Shown here: piece by piece, positions 34,801-47,069 of the stretch
Layout of the letters: every line of letters starts with the position of its first letter
Position numbering within the stretch: the first letter of the stretch is position 1
From: Nicotiana tabacum
Taxonomy: Eukaryota; Streptophyta; Magnoliopsida; Solanales; Solanaceae
Assembly (NCBI RefSeq): GCF_000715075.1
Contig: NC_134097.1
Span: 64,885,190 to 64,949,189 of the forward strand
Length of the DNA stretch: 64,000 bases
Direction: 5' to 3'
The notes under the pieces: generated by a model
Database searches by the model: none
The model's input: the letters and a program-made list of their open reading frames with translations, nothing else
Told to the model about the DNA's origin: nothing
Translations under genes and position numbers: made by a program

Positions 34801-37800
34801 TTCTCTCCCACTTAAACATATGTTCATCCTCGAACGTGCTAAGAACTGTGCTGGAGTTGTCCGAAATCATTGTTTAACACCTCGAGCACCTACCCGTGCT
34901 ACCACAACTCAGCTGAGCACACTAGCTCGATCAATCTGAAGATATCCTTTTCTACTTAAGCAAACAAGCCTTAGAGCCCAATTCCAATATCCAAAATTCT
35001 CTGTCAAGCCTGTTCCAACATAAGCTCACCGTATCAATAGCTACTTTTACAGCACCAAAACATGACTGCATACCTTAGCTGAATTCACTCCTTGCACCAC
35101 TTTACTCACAGGACCACAATAACATTCTCTGATCCATTTAGTCGAAATTCCATGAATCCGATGCTCCCATTGCAACTCATGACCTCATAGTTCTTGCTCT
35201 AACTCTTACAATACCGTCAAGACGGAAAAGGTGTGTAGAAATTCATACCCAACTGCCGAATAACCAAATCATTGGGTCTATACTCCTGACAAGAACCATC
35301 ACCTCATTCTGAACCAAATAATGGTCTTAGCTCTTTAATATACTTCATATAATCAGATTGCACTGAACCTAAATCCAATGATCTCATCTCACCTAGTACA
35401 AACCGCTCAGGCAATAAGCCACCCCAAACATGATCAAAAGTCTCATATGATGCCACAATGGTGCCAATAGGCTATGAACTCGAACGTGTCAAAAGGAAAA
35501 TGAACTCTGGAAGGAACTACTCAACTCACGCACTAATATGGACTTTCCTTAGAAAATAGGAGACAAGGCATATAAAAATAGCATATAGAAAACTGTACTC
35601 AACATCACACTATTCCAGCGTGCAACCCGATCCAAATGACATACCCATGGCGGCATGCCACCCGATCCACACATAGAATTCACATAAGGAGATATACATC
35701 GAGCTAAATTGCTCATTACAACAAAATATCGAATATCAGTCACAAGCACTCTAAGTGCATAATACCATCCCTAGGGAGACATATAGTGCCATAGGCTACA
35801 AAACGCAAGCACAACTGAGGTGCGATATATGATCTGAATCTTGAGAGACATCTTGCTCATATAACATCATCTCTACGCCGAACCTCAACACATAAGAAAT
35901 TCACCAAGCCATCTCACAACTCATACAGCGCAATATATCATTACATGAAATAGCTGACGATGAAATAGTACCCCGACTACTTGTCTAAAGGAGCGCATTG
36001 CTGAAATGAACATATCTGGCATGATATAGAGCCCATATTCACATTTAGATCCATCCACATATCTCAAGCTGATTCTGACCACACTGAACTAGGCTAATAA
36101 CCTTTCAAAGGTCCATAATAAATCCCCTTTTCTCATAATACACGAGAACCACCATTATGACCAGAGTAATCCTCTACAATCCACAACCCAATAAACCAAG
36201 TGCCCTCCAGGCATCAATTCTCAATTTAACGACATTACTACAATCTTCATACTTGGTTTAACTCTTCAATCAATAAAGTGACTACATGCCACACTTATAC
36301 AACCTTCCGGTGGGTCACGCTCCCACAACCTTCCGTAATAGATAACAGGTCTGTTCATCCAAACCACCGGCCGCACTAACGTTGAAAAGCGATCAAGAAT
36401 CCTTAACTAGGATGCAAAGCCTTTTTTCACAAAGCACCAAAGTCATGTGACACTGAGGACAATACCAACTTAGTTTAAACATTGAAACTCCCTTCTTGCT
36501 CATCCAAGCCCGTGACATCCTTGTCAACACCGAACTGCAACCTTGATCCTTACTTCAATTTCCATACCACTTACTGCACCCAACATGCCAATATGCGATA
36601 TAACGCAATTTTCATCATAACTCTGGAACCACTAATAGGTTAATGCTTCATCATATAAAAACTTTTCACTTAACTCACTTCAGGAGAAACATATTAACAC
36701 TCATGTGAATTCTCATAACCGTAGAATATGCAAATCTCTAAGTAGTGGTCTAAGCCACCATAGCCTTTCTGGGATTCGCCTCCACATAACAGGCCATAAC
36801 AATAGAATGCTTCTGAATAACATCAATTACGGCCGCCGACAAGCCTCACACGTACCGTCACAAATCATTTGCATAACTTTATCACACTGAAGGAACTGAT
36901 CACTACCACCAATATGTCAATTCAACTATGGCTAACCAATCTATCTTCTTCCAATTTATCCTTGATTGCCTTAGAAATAATAATAACTCCATTCAACAGA
37001 TGACACACTCCATCTGCACTCATCCCGAGTGACTTTGAATCATGAGACCATGCTGTCTAAATCCCATGAATCATTTCATATTTCCCAAATGTTACACTGC
37101 AAGTCAAATCATCATATAATATTCTGGGCCTCTTCTCATAAGCTACTACAAAGCTTGATACTTAACTGTACCTATAGGCTCTAAATCATTAGGCACCACA
37201 CTTTAACTTTTGAATTTACTAGGATCGCTGATGAGAGCCACCCGCTTTGACTTGGCCCCGAATATAATCAACTCCATGAATCCTCTAGCATATGAATATC
37301 CTCATGATGAAGCACCCGGTAGAATAACCTTCCTTGAAATATGCATCCATACAAGGCATGAATCCTAAAAACTTCCTCAAGTCTGAACATGAGCCAATAA
37401 GGCCAACCATAGCGCACCTCTAACAATTCCTTTGCTCAAATTACCACTTATTTTCTTTTCCTGTAGCTGAAATAACCCATTAATGTGCTAATAACGAGAA
37501 ACCTCGCAAGTGGTTAACCATGCAACCCAATCATAGGCGGTGGGACTCTCCCACTTAGCTTGAAGCCACTATTACACAACTCTGGAACCCACCAAGATTC
37601 ATTCTCTTAGTGGCATGACATTGGGCAATCTAACCGCCAGGTTCCTCGAAATCTTTCCATTAATATCTCATGAACACTCTAAATCTCTAGCAATATTCGC
37701 ATATTTGACCTCTTACCAGATAGCCAGCAAAATCCTTCACAGAAGCTTCTCCAACCACGCAACCGTTGACCTGCTCATAGGAAATAACCCACCTATGGAA

Positions 37801-39135
37801 TTTACGTGTCGACATCTTCCAACGCTGCTGCACGGGTTATAATCACTACAACATCAACAACCCAACCTGAGTCTGAGCTCACTCTCTAGCTACATAAGTC
37901 CATTCACTGCTCGTGGACATCAACTAAATGTGTGACAATATCTTCAAATTCAAAGTTATGTTGTATCCTTCTTCATTTCAAACAGTTCATTTCTGTTATA
38001 TCAAATCTCCTGCCACATAATATCCCATACTTCAAATTAAATCCGTAGATCCCCAATCACCAATCATTAAAATTCCCAAATCATTAAAACTCTCCTTAAG
38101 TGCGTATTCATCCTACCACAAAGACCATACGCAACTCCGCCACTCTCCCACTTTGGCGGAATCCTTTTAATCGACTACTCGCCCTTTGCTTCTTATAACT
38201 AGCCTTCTAGAAATTTTAACCACCGCCTTACACTCCCCACATGTCCTTTCTCATCCTTTGTTGCTCAGTTGTTTCCTTAAATAAAATCTATCTTCGAAGC
38301 ACTTGAACCCTCAAATCGCTACTAACCTTAAACTTTTCCGAAGAAAATCTTTCTCGAGCCGTCAACATTAAAAACACCGATTCAATCCTGAACCACCGTA
38401 TCCCGCGATCTTTGACAGTCATTTCTCCCATATTATTTCATAATATCATACCCTAAAAGCGAATTGTAGAAAACCATAACACCGGCGAACTTAACACATA
38501 CAATAGAGGACGACAACACTACATCGCAGATAAAAATTCCACCACGCTCGAAAATACCAAGTATCGTTACTCCATCACCCCAAATTTGGACATTCATAGG
38601 CCAATTGCTTTTCCTCCGCTGGAAATGAAATATCAGATCTCTGAATCGTGCACTGAGTAGACTTCCTTTCGAATTATTCACCGCCCTAATACATAGGCAA
38701 GTATCCTACCATCAAGTCAATACTGTGCGATAACCAATCGTGAGCATCATAGCAACCTATGCATAGCCTCCAAGCTCTTAGAAGCACAACTACCGAGCTA
38801 AAATGATAGAAATTCCATCCGCAAGGTGACAACAATAGCCCAACAAACTATACTGGGAGAAACATCCCGCACCACATCTGTAGTACCATTAGAATTCTTC
38901 AATTCTTGATTTATGACAATAGGTTCGCGTCGCGTAAGATTGAGTAGGAAGGAAACAACGGCACAAGCCTCAAGGAATAAAATCGCACGATGAGGAATCA
39001 AAAAAGAAAGTGCTCCTAACAGCCCTATAGCCTCTCGAAGATAAGTACAAACGTCTCCGAACCGATCCGCAAGACTCTACTAGACTCGCTCATAACTCGT
39101 GAGACCTAAGGGAACCTAGTGCTCTGATACCATGT
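34801..39135 (-). other. F interior, no recognisable coding region
   Basis: About 4.3 kb with no reading frame over about 80 codons and no gypsy motifs that I could find. On the minus strand TTCGAGGATGAA (34834-34823) lies 22 nt before the LTR, and a purine-rich GTGGGAGAGAA tract touches the LTR at 34801. Two words like GGCGTGCAGCCCGATCC occur at 35617-35633 and 35649-35669, so part of the interior may derive from LTR-like sequence. Otherwise I see nothing to annotate. Confidence 0.6.
39121..39132 (-). other. F primer-binding site
   Basis: On the minus strand TGGTATCAGAGC is perfect and lies 3 nt after the LTR end at 39136. Its preservation in an element with no genes shows that F retained the cis-signals needed for reverse transcription. 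Confidence 0.92.
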
Positions 39136-41910
39136 TGTCACAACACAAATTCTACTAAGGGTCGTGATGGCGCCAGACATCGCCGTCAGGCAAGCCAACC
39201 ATAAATACTTAATTAAATTCTTATTTAAATAATTGTGAAAAACTCTGATTTTTCTTCAATTACTAGTAAAAGATACTCAGTTCAAATTAAATATTCATGT
39301 CAAGAAGTCAGTACAAAATACCTCATAACTATCCCAGAACCCGGTGTCACAAATGCATGAGCTATTTATAGGAAGCAATACAATACAACAACGTCCGAAA
39401 TACAAATTGGACAGAAAGTAAATACAATTATCTGGAAGAGACTCTGCTGGCTGCGGGTCATCTCGAGAAATGCAGCTCACCTAAGTCTCTGCATCAACCA
39501 TGCTGCTACGCCCGCCATGACAATAGTGATGCATGTGCCTATGCAACAAAAATTCACAACAAGTATAGTATGAGTACGAAAACAACGTGTACCCAAAGTG
39601 TATCCCGACTAATCTCGAAGAAGTAGAGACGAGAGGTTGACTTTGACACTTACTAGTAGTCCAATAATGATACGTCCGTAATATAATGAACCGAGGATTT
39701 ATATAAACAGGATTTGTAATTTAATAAGGTGAAACATGTAAACAATTCCTTCTTTTATGTGAAATTTTCAAATTTCATTTCTCATCATTTATACACGTAT
39801 TCTCAAGTCGGGAAGGGGCAATAACAAAGTCAATAAGTTTCAAGGCAAGCAATACAAGCATGTGCAAATTATGCCGAGGACGTACGGCCCGATCCAACAA
39901 TATTTAAACTGTGCACTACCAGAGGATCGAATGGCGCGAACCATAGATGCATATATTTAATCTACCGAGGCGTTTGGCCCGTTTCGAAATTAAACACACA
40001 CAGACAGTCAATCAATGAGTCAACATGGAACAATTATCCAAACAAAGCCAATTCTCTTTTAACAATTTAAGAAAATGAAGTTTAATATTTTTGGAAATTC
40101 ATTTACTAATTCGATAGGATTTAAGCAATTCAAATATAAATAAGATTACAAATATTCCAAGTATAGCATGCTTTTGGGTCCTAGATTACCTGTACTTAAA
40201 CATAATAGTAGCTACACACGGACTCTCGTCACCTCGTGCGTACGTAGCACCCACAAATAGCAGCACATAACTAATATTTCACCTATGGGGACAATTCCCT
40301 CTTACAAGGTTAGAAAGAAGACTCATATCGCTCCGAAGATCCATAACCGGCATTCCACGCCCTTCCAAAGACTCGAATCGATACACAATGCTCCAAAACT
40401 AGCCAATAATTAAGCAAATCCATTAATATATGTTCAATTACTCATTACAACCCAATTTATAACAATTCCTAACCCCCGATCGAAAAGTTGACAAAATTTC
40501 TCTCAGGCCCACGTGCCCGGATTCCGAAATTTTTTGAAGATAATGTTTACGCATGAACTTAGGAACTCAAATATATGATTTTCTCTAAATTTCATGTCCA
40601 AAGTCGTGGTTAAAATCCAAGTATACCAAATTTCTAGGTTTTCCCTGAAACCCCAAGTTTTTACCAAATTTTCATGCTCAAATCCGCACATAATCAATGT
40701 ATTTAACTCAAGATAGGTGGGGTTAGATTTCCTTGTCGTTGATGATGAAAACCCCACTTGAACCTCCCCAAAATTGTCCACACCAAATGAAAAATGAGGG
40801 AAAATGACCAACCCCCGATTTTTAAATATCTTACTGCCTCCAGCACTTCCGCACATACGGTCACCCGACCGCTTCTGCGGTTCCGCAGGTGCGGCCCCAC
40901 TACCGCATATGTGGTCCTTCCCAGGCCCCCTATTTCCGCTTCTGCGCTCCTTCTTCCGCAGGTGCGGTCCCGCTTATGCGGCAACTTGACTGCATCTGCG
41001 GTCCCATCCTTCTCCCTTCTCCACCGAATCTGTGCTCCTCTGGCCACTTCTGCGACTCCGCACCTGCGGCCAAAACCCTGCAGGTGCGGTTATACCAGAT
41101 ACCAGCTGCTGAAGCCCTTCTTCAAACTCCGAATTTGATCCGTTAACCATCCGGAATCCACCCGAGGCCCCCGGGACCACAACAAATCATGTCAACCAGT
41201 CCCAAAACACATTACGGACTTGCTCGAGGCCTCAAATCATATCAAACAACGCTAATACCGCGAATCACACTACAATTCGAGCTTAATGAACTCTAAAATT
41301 TCAAACTTCTACTTCGGTGTTTAAACTTATCAAATTACGTCCGATTGACCTCAAATTTTGCACACAAGTCATATTCGCTATTATGGACCTACTCCAACTA
41401 CCAAAATCAGAATCCGGTCCCGATATCAAAAATTCAACTCTCGGTCAAACTACCCAAAAACCTTCTAATTTATATCTTTAGCCAAATGACCACAAAATGA
41501 CCTACGGACCTCCGAATTTACTTCCGATGGCACTCCCAATACCAGAATCACCATATGGAGCTATTCCCAGACTCGGAATCTCAAACAAACATTGATAATG
41601 CTGAAATGCACTTCAATCCAAACTTATGAGATTCTTCCAAAAATGCTAACTTCCACAATAGGCGTCAAAACGTTCCCAGGTCTTCCAAAGCCCAGTCCGG
41701 ACATATGCCCAGGTCCGACATCATCATACGAACCTGTTGGAACCTTTGAATCCCGATTTCGAGGTTATTTACTCAAAAATCTAGCCTTAGTCAATTTTTT
41801 CAACTTTAAGCTTCCGAAACGCGAATTCTCTTTCCAGAGTAACTCCAAACTTCCCGGATACATGAAGTGAAGCTGCTCATGACCTCATACTGTTGAACGA
41901 CGCGCTAGAG
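39136..41910 (-). repeat. F 5' LTR, end-truncated
   Basis: It matches 31965-34800 closely but stops at GCGCTAGAG (41910); the terminal stretch equivalent to 34774-34800 is missing. A 34-bp block present in the other LTR near 34695-34730 is also missing. A similar TGCGTACAAGTCAT word appears instead immediately after 41910, as if the end had been rearranged. The palindromic array lies at 40855-41092 and the AGTAC motif at 39570-39602. Confidence 0.85.
40855..41092. repeat. CCGCANNTGCGG palindromic array in F 5' LTR
   Basis: This is the counterpart of 33705-33915, with more degraded words (CCGCATATGTGG, CCGCTTATGCGG, CCGCACCTGCGG). A third copy is in the duplicated unit at about 53793-54030. 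Confidence 0.8.
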
Positions 41911-42061
41911 TGCGTACAAGTCATATTATTTTACCATCAATAATTAGCTAGTTAGTGATTTTAATAGCAGTAGTAGTTTCCCTATCCTATATGTATAATG
42001 TAACCCACCCCTGAAAATTTGTGGTTTTCTTACGTCTTGCATACGTTCGGCTCGATGTGGG

Positions 42062-42208
42062 AACATTGATGATTTTTGGCCGATGTGGGACTTCCGCATG
42101 TAGTACTACTTGCTTACTACTGCTTACCTGAATACGTGCAAACATTGATGATTTTTGGCCGATGTGGGACTTCCGCATGTAGTACTATTTACTTACTACT
42201 GCTTACCT
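42062..42208. repeat. 68-bp direct repeat, two copies, period 79
   Basis: AACATTGATGATTTTTGGCC begins each copy (42062 and 42141) and both end in TGCTTACCT, with only a few differences. The same pair occurs in unit 2, near 55000-55146, so the local duplication preceded the large one. Confidence 0.9.
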
Positions 42209-42301
42209 CTTATTTATTTATTTTTGTTTTGTAAAAGGATGCATTAATTAAGGATTCCCTAAATCAAATGAAACACTCTTTTCCAAGTAATAGCAAATTA
42301 C

Positions 42302-42479
42302 ACAGTCAAACATCTCTATAACAGTCTCGTTTGTGCTGGATATTTTTGGATGTTATAACGAATTACTATTATAGAAAACATATATTATAACAAAACATGA
42401 AATTTGATTTCGGTAAAAATTTAGCTTTTATAGTGAAGTGCCGTTATATAAGGATGTTGCTATAAAGAGGGCTGATTGT
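42302..42479. mobile_element. MITE-like element (178 bp)
   Basis: ACAGTCAAACATCTCTATAACAG at the left is mirrored by TATAAAGAGGGCTGATTGT at the right, an imperfect terminal inverted repeat. The interior is AT-rich and has a second inverted pair (TTATAACGAATTACTATTATAG against CTTTTATAGTGAAGTGCCG). No coding capacity. I recall similar short repeats as common in dicot introns and intergenic DNA; the superfamily and target duplication are not clear here. A second copy is at 55240-55417. Confidence 0.6.
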
Positions 42480-43066
42480 ACATTTATATTAATTTTAAAT
42501 TTAAGGTATCCTTTTAGTCATTTTTAAAAATTTCATTTATATGTCTTGAATAACATATTAATTTTTTTCTATATAAAAAATACATTAATTAACAATAATT
42601 AAATAAATTTAAATGATAATTAGTAACAATTATTTTATTAATCCTAATAAAATACACATGATTAAATTATTTTAATAATGGTAGTATTTGATGAAGAGAT
42701 GATGTTAGAAAGTAGAATTATAAGATCATTCGATATTAAGTTTCAATACTAACATTCTCAAACTATATCATTTTATATGTGTTATAATTGAATTTTATCT
42801 AATCAAATACATGTGAAAAATGACTTCCATAAGATAGAAAGTCAATAAATCTTAGTCACATTTTTATAAATATAACATAATGTATCTCTGCTTAGAAATT
42901 AAACTTAAATAGATGTCAATCTTTTAGTTACATTTAATATATTTTCCGATGATATTAGTTGAAATATGGCAAATGCAGTCGTATCATAGCTTTATTATGT
43001 CCTTTATATCAACCATATTAAAATTCTAATTCTTAAAATAATTTGCTTTGTGATAATTATTTTCCA

Positions 43067-45805
43067 TTGGAATCCACGATGATTTAAACTCCCCATAAAC
43101 CCTTACATTCGAGGACGAATGTTCCTAAGGGGGGGAGGGTGTTACAACCCATATCCACATGTGTTAGTTCATGCCATATATTAGTTAACATAAATCCAAG
43201 AAGGAATTATCTTTGAGATTATAAGAAGTCAATCCTATTGGTCTTAAGTGATACAAGAGTGTATAAGGGTGATTAACCAGTATTAGAAGTTAAACGAATC
43301 AAGGATGTTGTAACTCGTATTTTCAGGTAATCTAGCGGTGCTTAATACACTCAAGAGGTCATTTATTAAGGTATTTTAATCATATAATATCCGTATCATA
43401 AGTCTTGAAGTCAAACGAGTTATGAAACAAAAGTCGACAAAAGTTGTCGCAACTTAGGTTCATAATTTTACTTAAACATTAGGTCAAATGTTTCTAATCT
43501 TTTCTCATAATTTACAAGGAATTACGGGGTGATCTACCCACCAAATTAAAGATCTATGAGTCTAGTTTCCAACGCATTAAACCGTTCATCGATACGATCT
43601 CGGAGTAGAGAGATATTCGCGTTTTCGCGAGACTGCGCCAAGCACCTCTCTATGGAGCCCACTAAGTCGGTTTAAGATATTTGGACCTATATAGGATGAC
43701 TACAACCCGTTTTAAGTCATTTCTTTTTACTATTTTCAGACCTTAGAACCCTAGGAACATCCTCTCAAGGTTCTCTCAAGATTCAAGACCCAAAAAAAGG
43801 GGCAAACAACACAAATCAAGTGTCGGGAATTCTGTGGCGCTAGTAAGTCTCTTGTTCTTCTTGTTGTTGCTCATTTTTGTGTCGTTCCAGCTCATGTCGG
43901 AGGTTGTTTTAAAGGGTTTATGTTCTGTAAATACTCCCTCATGTTCTTAATATCAATCCTAGGTGATTTCAAGCCTTCTAAAGTGATTCTAGTGCCGAAA
44001 AACACTAATTGATCGCTAGTTTCGCTTTGTTGTTGTTGTGGCAGCATTGGAGGGATATTTCATGGAAATTTAAGGTCAAATTGGAGTTGTTCTTTCTGTA
44101 TAAAGGTAAGGAACCTCTTACTCTATATGTATTTAAGATTATCTAAGTTGCGGCTAAGCCATTGAAGCTAGAACTTGTGAGATATATATCGAAAGGCTTG
44201 GTAGTAATGTTATTGTTTTGTGGACTGTTTTGCGTTGTTGTTGGGCTGCGTATTTTACTACTATATTGTGGAGTTTTGGAGGAGGAAGGGTGTGGAGAAA
44301 CACCATATATATGTAGGGTTATGGGCTGATAGTTATTCGTAACATTTCCAGGTTGTTTGACACGACTACGGTGGTCGTCGTATGTATGGAGTGATTAGGC
44401 TATGTGTGGACTATTTTGGGAGGCTCAATATGTTTATTATTGATGTTGTTTGGGCTGTTTGGTGACTGTTTTGAATGGTGTGAGGTCATATATATAGGGG
44501 AGGTGCTGTCCGTTTCATCGTAAAATAGGTTGTGGTCGATACATAATAGTTATGACGCTTAAATGATAACGATAGTATCGTTTCTCTTATTGTAGACTAA
44601 GGAGTTTTGACAATTGCATAGCTTGAGATTGGGGAAGTATATACAAGGTATGTGAGGCTATCCCTTTCCTTCTTTTGCACGACTCCGATTGTACATAATG
44701 TAATGAACGAGCTTCCAAGATACTCTACTCTTAGAAGCTAGCAGTACTTACATTGTTTTCCCTCTTATGGAACGATTGATGCTAATGTTGCTTCTCTTAT
44801 TCTTATGTTATCAATGTTGTTCGTACTTCCTGATTCTTATAAGGTTCATAGTGAAGAGTTAGTCCTAATAACGTGTACAGAGGATACCGACCTTACGTCA
44901 CTCCGAAAGGTTTAGAATGTGATTCCATGAGTCGAGCATGCATTATATATATGTATCTATTTTACTCTACCGAGCCACGCTATAGTTGGTCGGGTACGGC
45001 ACCTATTGTGCAACCACTGATCAGTTGGGTTTTACCGAGCTCCACGTGGCCGGGTACGATTCTACCGAGCCTATTATGGTCGGGTACGATATGATGATGA
45101 TGATGCCCACAGAGGCGAATGCTTTAAAGGTTTATGTATTTATACATATGTATCATGCATTTCATGTAAGTAGCCCTCAGAGGTACTAAGATGTTACAGG
45201 TGGTATATTCTTTATCCTTGCTTACATTACTGATCGTATTTATGGTTCCTTGCCTTACATACTCAGTACTTTATTCGTACTGACGTCCTTTTATTTGTGG
45301 ACGCTGCATGTCGTGCTGCAGGTCCTGATAGACAGACAGGTGCAGCTCCCCCACCACAGTAGACTGTCCAGTTCAGCGGTGATTGGCGAGATCCCTTCTC
45401 CGGACTTGCCTTGGTCTTGGTATGCAATTTTTGTTATAGACATTATGGGTATGTCGGGGCCCTGTTCCGGCTATGTTGCAACACTTATGTTCTTTTAGAG
45501 GCTCATAGACAAGTGTCGGCTCATGTATAGTTTGGTATGCCTTGTCGGCTAGTTTTTGTTGTATAGTCTTTCATAGTAGCGTGGTAGCTCATACCTTATA
45601 TGTAGTTTCTTGATTGTCTGGTCATCCCCTGCTATGTATGTTCATGCCGTCATATTTTATTGCTGGTTGTCCATGATCTAGGTCTACCATTTATATTGAT
45701 CTCTTTAGCTTTAAAAGATAATAATGAATGTTAGATGAAATGTACGTTGGTGCTCGGCAAGTGTGGTCGGGTGCTAGTCATGGCCCTTCAGTTTGGGTCG
45801 TGACA
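43067..45805 (+). mobile_element. Element G: gypsy 3' end with complete LTR, 5' deleted
   Basis: 73 bp of interior (with TTCGAGGACGAA at 43108-43119 and a G-rich polypurine tract) precede a complete LTR, 43140-45805 (TGTTACAACCC...GTCGTGACA). Unit 2 has the uninterrupted site. Comparison shows that about 84 bp of target (55993-56076) are missing in unit 1 to the left of G. So a full element probably inserted after AACATATATAA-type target and then lost its 5' LTR, coding part and flanking target in one deletion. Confidence 0.85.
43140..45805 (+). repeat. G LTR
   Basis: 2666 bp. It is related to the A and B LTRs: CTGATCAGTTGG, GGCCGGGTACGAT and GCCCACAGAGG words, and the conserved CATACTCAGTAC...GTACTGACGTCC block at 45258-45288. 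Three direct units of a TACCGAGCC...GGTCGGGTACG type occur at 44967-45090. A TATATAT run lies near 44945. Confidence 0.88.
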
Positions 45806-46831
45806 TATAAATCATTAAATTTTATATAGGACACATTTACCTTCACATAGATCGACAAATTATAACAGGTAAAATTAATTCCTATGAATATTTTTTACAT
45901 ATCAAGTTTTTGTAACTTTAAGAAAAAATAATTTTTAATTTAAAAAGTAACATATTCTTAGAAATTCAAGTAATATTTTAAAAGTATTTAAAGAATTTTA
46001 AACTTAAATATGTAGTTATAAAATCCTCAACTATATTCTCAAATATTATATATCAAATTAAAATAACAATAATAAAATTTCTATCTAAATCCTAAGAACA
46101 AATCCCCAAGAAAAACCGTATAATGAAATACTCAAGTAAATTCTCAAGAAACAATTTTGTTTAAAACCACACAAATAATCTCTCGTTAATTTTTTAAGTA
46201 ATAAAATTTCTAGGTAAATCCCAAGCTATATTACCAAAAATAAATTTTTAGTAAAAATTACAATAATATAATTCCCATATAATTCCACCAAATAAGTAAA
46301 TCCAAAAAAATAAATTCTAACTAAATTCACATCAACCAAATCTCTAGGTAATTCCCAAGGTAAGAAAATTTATAAGTAAATCCCCAAGAAAATATCCATA
46401 ACTAAACTTGTAGCAATAATATCCCCAGGTAATTCCCCACTTAAGATAATCCCTAGATAAATCTCCAAGAAAAATTCTCCAGCTAAATCTGCAGCAAATA
46501 TATCCCCAGGTAATTTTCCAAATAAGCAAATCCTCAAATAATTCCTCAAGAAAATATCCCCAACTAAATTTGCAGGTAGTGTTACCTAGGAATTTTTCTT
46601 GGGATTAACATAGGATTTTTTTTTATTTTCTTTATTTTCTTACCTGCGGATTTTCCTACGGAAATGTGCTTGCCGATTTATTTCCGTGTGTAATTTTCCA
46701 GGTAATATTTTGGCACATAATGGCACCAAAGTTACCTATGGATTTTCCTAGGAAAATATTTATCGCAAGTATTATTTGTGAATAAAATCCCTAAGTAAAA
46801 TCCCCATGTAATTAGCACTTTTCTTGTAGTG
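45806..46831. repeat. CACTA right subterminal region and terminal repeat
   Basis: Tandem-like units of about 95 bp (AAATCCCCAAGAAAATATCC..., AACTAAA..TGCAGCAA, ATCCCCAGGTAATTCCCC) run from about 46375 to 46590. Single ACCTGCGGATTTTCCTACGG and ACCTATGGATTTTCCTAGG words then lead to the terminal TTTTCTTGTAGTG. These are probably transposase-binding subterminal repeats. The copy in unit 2 is 56077-57103. Confidence 0.8.
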
Positions 46832-47061
46832 TTTGCTGATTCTTACTGATTTATTTCCTTAATTGAAACTTTTGTTCATTTACCCCTAATTACCTACTCT
46901 ATACCCGAACCTTACCTGATTCTTTTCCTTAAATACCTAGCATGCTTTTACTATTGATTTGATTGTCCCTTGATTAAGGGAATGACTTGCTGATTTATGT
47001 GTGACTTTCCTGATTTGCTACTTAATTGATCTCTTACCTTATTTGTTAAGATTTTGATTAC

Positions 47062-47069
47062 TATATAAA
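47062..47069 (+). promoter_or_regulatory. LTR promoter TATA box (E)
   Basis: TATATAAA is followed by a C-rich then pyrimidine-rich stretch and CGAACACTAG about 35 nt downstream, a plausible start of R. The E' LTR has TATATAAA at the corresponding place on the minus strand (51083-51076), and the duplicate copy is at 57334-57341. Conservation between two diverged LTRs supports a real promoter element. Confidence 0.7.

Larger units (their letters stand above)
31965..41910 (-). mobile_element. Element F: large non-coding LTR retrotransposon (LARD-like)
   Basis: Two LTRs (31965-34800, 39136-41910) in minus orientation enclose a 4.3-kb interior with a perfect primer-binding site and a purine-rich tract next to the left LTR. 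I find no gag, protease, RT or integrase word in the interior on either strand. The LTRs share many stretches with D, such as CAAATTTTG followed by CACACA and CCGA..GACCT. F was probably mobilised by a D-like relative. The right LTR lacks its terminal 27-40 bp, so the target duplication cannot be tested. Confidence 0.8.
41911..43066. other. CACTA interior, left part
   Basis: This AT-rich sequence between F and G belongs to the CACTA by position. It holds a 68-bp direct repeat (42062-42129 and 42141-42208, containing GGCCGATGTGGGACTTCCGC) and a MITE-like element (42302-42479). I found no reading frame of interest. It is repeated in unit 2 at 54849-55992. Confidence 0.7.
31495..46831 (+). mobile_element. 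CACTA (En/Spm-type) transposon, non-autonomous, with nested F and G
   Basis: The left end reads CACTACAAGAAAA at 31495 and the right end TTTTCTTGTAGTG ending 46831. Both are flanked by TTT (31492-31494, 46832-46834), the 3-bp duplication of the superfamily. Inside the terminal repeat, after a 6-bp mismatch, ATTACATGGGGATTTT is repeated in inverted orientation at both ends. Without F and G the element is about 2.65 kb. I see no transposase (TnpD-like) reading frame, so it would depend on a partner in trans. Strand is arbitrary. Confidence 0.9.

Noticed and set aside
34801..39135. Hidden gag/pol or host gene fragment in F interior
   Set aside because: No RT, RNase H, integrase or protease words on either strand by eye, and no long frame. 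A profile search could overturn this.
45092..45103. ATG/GAT triplet run in G LTR
   Set aside because: A four-unit simple repeat, too short to mean anything.
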